A stretch of 64,000 nt of DNA from Phallus indusiatus (Eukaryota; Basidiomycota; Agaricomycetes; Phallales; Phallaceae). Within the stretch, counting starts at the first letter, position 1. Each line of letters opens with the position of its first letter. The stretch covers positions 124,001 to 188,000 of the forward strand of contig JAQFWX010000058.1 in assembly GCA_027605045.1 (NCBI GenBank), in the 5' to 3' direction. This document shows, piece after piece, positions 57,450 to 64,000 of this stretch. The translations under genes and the position numbers were made by a program. Below the pieces are notes generated by a model. That model was given only the letters and a program-made list of their open reading frames with translations, ran no database searches and had not been told where the DNA came from.

Positions 57450-58637
57450 CTACAAACGACGAGACTTTGTCGCTGCTGCTCTATAATATGGGGACGAACT
57501 GGATTTGTAGGATGAATCGTTTTCACATGAGTACGAATTGTCGCAACCGGCATCGTATGAGGTTGGGGAGGCGTAGGCAGCATCATATGAGGAAGTTGAG
57601 CGGTAACCGCGACTGTATGAGGATGTCGTACTGTAATAAGTATCGCATGGGTACGATTCGTCGCCCTCGCACTCGGCATAGTATGAGGTTGGGGAGGCGT
57701 AGGCAGCATCATATGAGGAAGTTGAGTGGTAACCGTGACTGTATGAGGATGTCGTACTGTAATAGGTATCGCATGGGTACGAATCGTCGCCCTCGCACTC
57801 GGCATAGTATGAGGTTGGGGAGGCATAGGCAGCATCATATGAGGAAGTTGAGCGGTAGTAACTGTTATCGGATGAGGATGTCGTACTGTAATAAGTATCG
57901 CATGGGTACGAATCATCGCCCTCGCACTCAGCATAGTATGAGGTTGGGGAGGCGTAGGCAACATCATAGGAGGAAGTTGAGCGGTAGTAACTGTTATCGG
58001 ATGAGGATGTCGTACTGTAATAGGTATCACATGGGTACGAATCATCGCCTTCGCACTCAGCATAGTATGAGGTTGGGGAGGCGTAGGCAGCATCATAGGA
58101 GGAAGTTGAGCGGTAGTAACTGTTATCGGATGAGGATGTCGTACTGTACACATGGTATGAGGTTGAAGAGGCATAGGCAGCATCAGAAGAGGAAGTTGTG
58201 TGGTAGTAACTGTTATCGGATGAGGATGTCGTACTATAATAGGTATCACATGGGTACGAATCGTCGCCCTCGCACTCGGCATAGTATGAGGTTGGGGAGG
58301 CGTAGGCAGCATCATATGAGGAAGTTGTGTAGTAACTGTTATCGTATGAGGATGTCGTACTGTAATAGGTATCGCATGGGTACGATTCGTCGCAGGTAGC
58401 ATCGTATGAGGCCGAGGCGTCGTTGCCGTTACCATAGATGTTCGAATACGTCGAGTCGTCAGAACCAACGCTGGTTTCATCTGAGTTGTCAGAGCCAGTA
58501 TATGCTGAACCATCGGGGTAACCGTACACATAACTGGCCAAGGCGGGGGTGGGCTTCACATTGGGAGTCGGTAATGCCAACGTGCTAGTAACAGCAACAG
58601 CAATGGCAAAGAGCAAAGAGGCACGAGAGAAGAGCAT
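57450..58637 (-). CDS. Secreted Tyr/Ser/Thr-rich tandem-repeat protein
   Basis: Single-exon gene, 395 residues, ATG at 58637. Residues 1 to about 21 are a signal peptide ending Thr-Leu-Ala-Leu-Pro-Thr. After an acidic Ser/Gly/Asp linker, the protein is made of about seven copies of a roughly 40-residue unit. Each has Asp-Ser-Tyr-Pro-Cys-Asp-Thr-Tyr-Tyr-Ser-Thr-Thr-Ser-Ser, then a Tyr-Tyr-rich segment, Ala-Tyr-Ala-Ser-Pro-Thr-Ser-Tyr-Tyr-Ala-Glu-Cys-Glu-Gly. The paired cysteines probably form a disulphide within or between units. One unit is shortened and lost its cysteines. The C-terminus is basic (Lys-Ser-Arg-Arg-Leu). No enzyme domain is visible. A wall-associated or extracellular structural protein, or an effector, is possible. 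Long frames on the opposite strand and in a second frame are by-products of the repeats. Confidence 0.7.
   Translation of the reverse strand: MLFSRASLLFAIAVAVTSTLALPTPNVKPTPALASYVYGYPDGSAYTGSDNSDETSVGSDDSTYSNIYGNGNDASASYDATCDESYPCDTYYSTTSSYDNSYYTTSSYDAAYASPTSYYAECEGDDSYPCDTYYSTTSSSDNSYYHTTSSSDAAYASSTSYHVYSTTSSSDNSYYRSTSSYDAAYASPTSYYAECEGDDSYPCDTYYSTTSSSDNSYYRSTSSYDVAYASPTSYYAECEGDDSYPCDTYYSTTSSSDNSYYRSTSSYDAAYASPTSYYAECEGDDSYPCDTYYSTTSSYSHGYHSTSSYDAAYASPTSYYAECEGDESYPCDTYYSTTSSYSRGYRSTSSYDAAYASPTSYDAGCDNSYSCENDSSYKSSSSPYYRAAATKSRRL
57530..58400 (-). repeat. Coding tandem repeat, about seven units of roughly 120 bp
   Basis: Near-identical units recur on the plus strand, marked by AGTATGAGGTTGGGGAGGC and GGATGTCGTACTGTAATA. 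Units differ by point changes and one truncation around 58130-58200. High identity at DNA level suggests recent unit gain, loss or conversion. Confidence 0.85.
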
Positions 58638-59728
58638 TTTAGAAAATAGAGGTGAAAGAAGAAGTGTTTTTTTTAAAAAAAAAGATTAAAATAATGATGT
58701 AGTTTAGAAGAAAGAATAAAACGGTTTTATGATAGAGAGTGGTTGGGTCGTCTTGACTTGAATTTATACATGAGAGACCCTGAAGAACGGGTCTCGTTGC
58801 CCGACGACCTGTTAACGCTCCACCTCATGTGGTCAAAAGGCCAGTATCAAGGGTCAGATTATTTATAAATATAAGGCGCTTTGTATTTTTGCGAAAATAA
58901 TAGCATGTATGCACATTATTGTTCGTATTCAATGAGACTTGAACATCATGCCTTGATACTCTGGAGAATCGATGACTTGTTGAAGTCTTACCTTTGCAGA
59001 CCAACGACGAGGAAAGATGAGAGGGAGGTATGTGAAATGGGTCGGTGAGTACTATTCATTTTGCGATGGAGTCCGCGGAAATGAATGAGTGGATAGATAC
59101 AGGTACGGGGTTGTACGGGGATGCCCGGAAACAGCGGAACTTCGAAGGCCTAATGTGAATGATATTTGCCTGAAACTATATATGGTTAGGGATGAGTTTT
59201 GAATCTTGAAATCTCTGCGTATCCGTGGAGGTCCGTGGATGTTCTTACGCGTATTGTGTACAAAATCATCCATTGCTTGCGGGCCCGACATTCAGACAAT
59301 TCAGAAAGAGCTAATGACGCATCATGATTTTGCAGTAAATCATGCATATTTTAGTATGGATAATAAACCAGAATAAACCCTAGCTTCTTTTCGAATTCAG
59401 GCCCATCCTGCCAAAATTCAAGGTCTGGGAGACCGGTCAAAAAATGGGCAACAAATATCACTGGGAAAGAGTGTCCCAAAAAAAAAAAAAGATTCCGGCC
59501 TTATTAGTCGCTGTCCTCTGCAGTGACCCCGCCGCAGTCCACCGTCCCCGCGTCCCCATCGAGGATCGCCTGTACTCACGATTCACCGTGTTCCTATGAT
59601 ATCTGACGTTGTTTCACCTTATGTAGTATCTCAATCCGATCACATAATAGCACTACACGACACTGCTTAGTAGTCAGTATACATCGTATCAAATATCAGT
59701 ATGAACTATCCACGTCAAACGTCATGCA
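58638..59728. other. Intergenic region between repeat protein and BNR_4-type gene
   Basis: Contains the leader of the repeat-protein gene, with a TATA-like GTATAAATTC near 58757-58770 on the minus strand. A minus-strand frame of 79 codons at 59052-59291 has no recognisable product. A long A-run lies near 59477. Otherwise nothing supported. Confidence 0.4.
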
Positions 59729-61722
59729 TCATGCATTAAGTGTAATGTCCCAAACCTGAACCTCAGTTCCATTGATAATCAGCATACTCAAGACACCGTC
59801 CACAAGCCTGTACCTATCAAACACGGGTTCCCAGCCGTTTCCATCTATCTCAAGGATCCTGTGCCAATCGCTAAAAGAACTTTCAGCGGTGCTTGCTATC
59901 AAAGTGAGAGCGGTGGACAAGTTGTCCGGTAGAATCATTATGAGACTTGATTCGTAGGCGAATACTTTCCCCCGTTTTCCTAGCGGTATCGGGGTGACCG
60001 ACAGATTAGTCAAGGCTGTACGCGTCCAGTTGTTGTCCGTGCTTCTCCAATAATGATACCTACATAGTAGAAAAAATTCAAGGGTTCTATAAAGGTTGAG
60101 AAATTCTTGGTACATCACCATAGTTCTGTTCCCGTGGTATTCTCACGGTTGAGGACATGAATTCGATTTTCCTCATCGATGGTCTGAGCTTCTTGATTTA
60201 AAATTCCTCTTGGGCACAGAACATTTATTATGTATTCGTTTCTCCATAACAAGACACTTACCCATATTTTGGGATGCTGAATATCGTGATTCCTGGAGAG
60301 TTTGGCAAAATCGGGTTTTGGGTCGCCAAATTACCGATGAGCTGCCCCCAAGTGTTTCTCCAGGTTACGCCCAAATCCGGACTGTACGCAAAATCCATGT
60401 CATGATTCTATTTTTTTTTGGTTTGCATGTCATTAAACGGGATGGTAAAACCGGACGAACAAGGATAGCATACGTTTTCTGGTCCATTTGGTCCAGCTTC
60501 GACAGCAACGTCCTGACCTGTGTCATTCACATAATCCCGATACGTCCTTAGCCAAGGTCATTTCCAGTGAAGCAAACACTATATATATAAGAAACTACCA
60601 ACCATGATACTTGGAAATTCCCATTTGTGTCTGCATCGAACCCATTGATATAGGCGTTATCTTTTTTTTGAATAAGAATCAGGCTCTGCGCAAATATCAG
60701 TGATTGAGTATACTAAAGCAACCTTACTTTGAACTCCCTAGGAAGAAAATAAAATCAAGGTTGTAGCTGAAAGCATACGGCATTACTAAAAAGTTACCTC
60801 TAAGTAACGACCTATATTTGACCATTTTCCGTCTTTGCCATTGTAAGTATACAGCCAGTCATCGCCTAGACCTGACCTCCCGACCCGCATTTCAAGAACT
60901 AGTTCACCGGAAGAAAGAGTTAGAAAGCGGGGATAAGTGATACTCTATTCACATAATAAGTAAAATCCAATGCGAGCAAATCAGAATATTGAACTTACTT
61001 CAAAATGTTCTGTTCTATTGAGAGACTCTAAACCGGGGAGATAATCCTGAAACCAGCGTAAAAAAAACACTCGGGGAATAGGATAGCTATAGTCTGTACT
61101 CACTTGTATGTTTTCAAAAGACTCCGTAGACCATTCTGCCCCTTTCGGATTCGAAGCTATACCAGGCTTGGATATCCGATAGTTCAGATTATTGTCGTGT
61201 TGGTCGAATGCTAAATGTATCGTCCCATCCACATGACAAATACCGAGAGATATGGTGTCGTGTCCATCGTCATCCGTTTGATTATAATCAGCGAAAGTTA
61301 TTGTCTCCCATGGACCATCACTGGCACTGTCCAAGCCGCTTAGTGTCAGAGATCGACGGGCAATAGAGACATGGCGAGGAGTGGTTGGCGTCGCAGATGG
61401 TGTTGATCCATAAAATACGGCGTATTGGTAACCTATGAAAAGGTTCAGATTTAGATGCTAACAGAAACTATCTTCCCGATTGGGGTTCAGACTTAGTTAA
61501 ACACATGCCATTGAATGTTGCCAAAGCGTCTTGCTGGAACGATTCCCCGTTGAGCCGATTCACTGTCGGAGGATCCAGTCCAAGAGTTGTGGAACGAATA
61601 CTTGAAACAGAGACAGGTTTGATTGATGGATTAGTGACCGCTTCTAGTAATCCTCGAGCGGTAGATGATAGGATGAAGAGTGTTACTCCAATATGAAAAA
61701 GCATTGACAGATCGCGCCTCAT
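59729..61722 (-). CDS. Secreted BNR_4-type (BNR repeat-containing) protein
   Basis: Multi-exon minus-strand gene. Two possible starts: ATG at 61722 or at 61704; the latter gives a cleaner signal peptide (Met-Leu-Phe-His-Ile-Gly-Val-Thr-Leu-Phe-Ile-Leu). The stop is at 59729. The diagnostic block is Gly-His-Asp-Thr-Ile-Ser-Leu-Gly-Ile-Cys-His-Val-Asp-Gly-Thr-Ile-His-Leu-Ala-Phe-Asp-Gln-His, characteristic of the BNR repeat-containing family, which forms a beta-propeller and is often linked to polysaccharide lyase or sialidase-like activity. A C-terminal segment carries Tyr-His-Tyr-Trp-Arg-Ser and Val-Gln-Val-Trp-Asp-Ile. Exon borders in the middle (60.2-60.9 kb) were not all resolved, so hidden damage cannot be excluded. 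Confidence 0.65.
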
Positions 61723-62197
61723 AACATCAACACAGTAGAGCGTAACTCCCAAAAGTACCTTGCCCCTTGCAGTAAAGTTATATTTTAACTTCGTGAAAAA
61801 AGGTCATAGGTCCTGCAGTTTTGTATCATGAGATGTCTGTACACGTCACGGACATATGTGCATCACCTTCGTTATGGAGCGACCGGACCGGCGGTACCAT
61901 TACCTTAAAGTGACCGCTTGTCAAGTTCTTCTCCCTTCGCACTGGTATATGCGTACTCTCACCTGCCATGTGGATGTACGGTTGTGGACAGAATGGGTTA
62001 GGACCATAAAAAAGAAGACAGCTCAAAACATGAAATTGACCGAAAAAATCTCATTTGAATGATGTCACATATAACATCACGAAAATCCCGACTATTAGGG
62101 CAAATATGCAAAGAAATGATAGCCCAACGACCTGGATATTAGTAAAGCCTCATGTAAATGATGTTCACTGCACGGCAAATGAAAACCTTACCTACGC
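61723..62197. other. Intergenic region between BNR_4-type gene and M36 peptidase
   Basis: Lies upstream of the BNR_4-type gene and downstream of the M36 stop, both on the minus strand. No additional coding exon was recognised. Confidence 0.45.
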
Positions 62198-64000
62198 CTA
62201 GCACTCTTTGGGAACAGTGAAATCCTAAAAAGATCAAGTTAAATAAATTCACAACGAGAAAGGGGAAGATGTGTTAATAATAACCTCTTTTCGATACCAA
62301 CCGGGGCGAGAAAGAGTGGTTTGCAGAAGTTTCGCTTTCGCGCCCTAAATCAGAAGTCAAAACTCCGTCCGTAAAGAAAAATTAGCGACGAACAAGGCCT
62401 CTTTCGGCAAAACCTTTCCAGAGTGCACAGAAATTCTCTCCGCCGGTGAGAATTTTATCAGCTTGGATTATCGCGTCACGACCTTGAACGAAACTGTTGC
62501 ATCAAAATGTCGTCATTCCAGGTACGGGGAATATGGCATAGGGAGATAAAGTATACCTTGGGTTGCAGGGTTGCAGCTTCATCGCGTTAATAACGAGCCT
62601 TAGAAAGTGTAAGTTAGTATATGATATTACGGAGAGTTGCAAAGAAAGAAAAATAATGATACAAACTGGATCATCAACGTATTCCCGTATCGTGGAACAA
62701 GAGGTGTACGCTCATCATGGTGAGCACCGTGTTTGACAGGCCGATAAAAGTCATTCGTGGGCATCGTACCATTGAGGCTGACTCTAGGTGGAAAACTGTC
62801 TTCAGCAAATCCATGCTTTTCCACAAGTTTGTGATTAACGACCCAGAGAATTTCCGCCCAGACTACCCCTATATTATGCTGTATAAGCACCGAAATTCAG
62901 AATGGTTGAATATGAAAGCTGGCAGAAAGACGGACAACTGAATGAAGCTGATCGATTGATTGATATGTCAAAGGATTATCGTTCATATTCTATTCGTTTA
63001 TGAGTAATATAAATTTCTAAAAGAATGGAGAAACAAACCAAGGAGTAAGGAAACTTTCTGATTCCTCTGGGGTTATTTGATGCCCAAGATGACATCACTG
63101 CATATGTATCTTGGAGCTTAGGATTACTGGTGACCATGATTGCAAACCAATCTATAAAAACCACGAATTCAGATGGTTCCATGGCCAACAATGTTTGGTT
63201 GTGACATACCGCCCCATCCTTCACCCATACCGCCAGCTTCCTCCCCGCCTAGGCATCCAGAATTAGCAGGACCGCCAGTCAACCGAGTACTAAGACCATG
63301 CGTATATTCATGAATGGGAATTTCAGCGTCAAAATCACCGTCACGATAAGGATATGATACATCCCAAAGGAACATATGACATTGGCCACTTGATCCATCA
63401 GGTGGCTGGATAGGATGATAATGAATTAACGGTGCAAGAAGGTAGCAGAAATTTTTCTTACAGTGACGAAATAAGCCTAAGCAGGATTTCAGGAAGACAA
63501 CCTAAAAGCCAGGCGGTGCGCACATACATTATTATATCCACTACCGTCTTGACCATATACAATAACAGCATCACGCTCCTTACCTCCTCGACCGTAATTA
63601 TACGTCTGGAAATTTCCGCTAACCTCGTCAAATCCATATCTAAAATTTTATGTCGTTTTTTTTTCGTTCTTTTTAGAGTGATTTCGGAAATGCTTACAGG
63701 TACAAAAAGTCATGATATTGATTCAAAGTGTAGAACACCTGAGTTATGGATGCATCCGCAAAACTTCGAGCAAGCTGTAGCGGGTCGGCCCTTCCCCCGT
63801 TCAGACTATAGGGATAATCGAAATTAAGAGATGAACCAGCATTTGGACGTGGATTGTTTTGCCACTGGTCGCCCCCCTTCCAGTTTGTCTGGGCCATGAT
63901 CTAGTCATTGTCCAGAATGAGCCAAAAAAAATAGTAAAATTGTAGAAAAGCGCATATACATACATTATTTCCTGCTGTCACGGTGAGCTGATACATGTCC
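62198..64000 (-). CDS. Fungalysin-type metallopeptidase (M36), 3' part only
   Basis: The gene runs off the right edge, so the signal peptide and FTP-type propeptide are outside the window. What remains is the catalytic domain. It begins near Gly-Asn-Asn, with Tyr-His-Asp-Phe-Leu-Tyr following, then His-Glu-Tyr-Thr-His-Gly-Leu-Ser (zinc-binding HExxH, near 63290-63311), Gly-Gly-Met-Gly-Glu-Gly-Trp (third ligand Glu) joined by splicing to Asp-Trp-Phe-Ala, Gly-Ile-Arg-x-x-Pro-Tyr-Ser, Val-Trp-Ala-Glu-Ile-Leu-Trp, and Leu-Thr-Gly-Gly-Glu-Asn-Phe-Cys. I place the end in two small exons, 62285-62344 (20 codons) and 62198-62224 (8 codons plus stop), giving a C-terminus Asp-Phe-Thr-Val-Pro-Lys-Glu-Cys, typical of M36. 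An alternative TAA would end the protein near 62382. Such enzymes are secreted and digest extracellular protein. Confidence 0.88.

Noticed and set aside
57467..58399. 310-codon frame on the plus strand opposite the secreted repeat protein
   Set aside because: It is made of the same DNA repeats read backwards (Met/Arg-rich repeats), with no signal peptide or domain. The minus-strand frame has a signal peptide and balanced composition.
57419..58531. Second long frame on the minus strand across the repeat protein
   Set aside because: Pro/His/Thr/Met-rich repeats produced by the repeat unit in another frame; no signal peptide.
1..64000. CRISPR array, tRNA or rRNA genes, secondary-metabolite cluster
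   Set aside because: None seen on either strand; eukaryotic nuclear DNA with unrelated genes, no regularly spaced repeats and no recognisable tRNA arms.

Overview
This is a 64 kb window of nuclear DNA from a filamentous basidiomycete, most likely Agaricomycotina. The evidence is intron-dense genes with short (about 50-90 nt) introns, proteins with DUF6533-type seven-helix and DUF7330-type architectures, and a tandem pair of an Agaricomycete-type uncharacterised family. All coordinates and splice sites were read by eye. Exon sums were checked for frame for Pus1, Arp8, the nitronate monooxygenase, the F-box/RCC1 gene, the Con7-like gene, the DUF7330-like gene and the intact copy of the tandem family.

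Layout, left to right. 0.6-0.9 kb: small secreted protein. 2.2-6.1 kb: tandem duplication of a five-exon gene of unknown function. The left copy is a pseudogene with a solo LTR in its first intron; the right copy is open but lacks an ATG. 6.2-6.8 kb: OHCU decarboxylase (purine degradation). 9.6-10.9 kb: nitronate monooxygenase. 11.2-15.0 kb: actin-related protein 8 (INO80 complex). 18.8-20.4 kb: Con7-like C2H2 zinc-finger regulator. 24.0-26.1 kb: F-box/RCC1 protein. 27.9-29.9 kb: tRNA pseudouridine synthase Pus1. 30.5-37.4 kb: two tandem secreted phosphoesterase-type phospholipase C genes. 39.0-39.9 kb: mitochondrial ribosomal protein uL23m. 40.1-41.4 kb: DUF7330-like protein. 41.66-43.4 kb: probable non-autonomous Helitron. 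43.5 kb: 51-residue membrane microprotein. 44.2-53.1 kb: complete TOR kinase. 53.3-55.0 kb: DUF6533-type seven-helix protein. 57.4-58.6 kb: secreted Tyr/Ser-rich repeat protein. 59.7-61.7 kb: BNR_4-type protein. 62.2-64.0 kb: 3' part of a fungalysin (M36) metallopeptidase that runs off the window.

The genes do not form a pathway cluster. Conserved housekeeping genes (Arp8, Pus1, uL23m, TOR) are interspersed with secreted or degradative enzymes (two phospholipases C, M36 peptidase, BNR protein) and lineage-specific secreted proteins. I see no secondary-metabolite cluster, CRISPR array, tRNA or rRNA.

The most noteworthy observations are: a 7-nt micro-exon followed by a 25-nt micro-exon in both phospholipase paralogues; reciprocal decay of the tandem unknown family, whose putative nuclease-type motif is degenerate; a solo LTR with a clean 5-bp target duplication; a Helitron with a textbook hairpin-CTAG end and strongly CpG-depleted interior; a possible non-AUG mitochondrial presequence on Pus1; and a CACGTG box about 265-270 nt upstream of both phospholipase genes.
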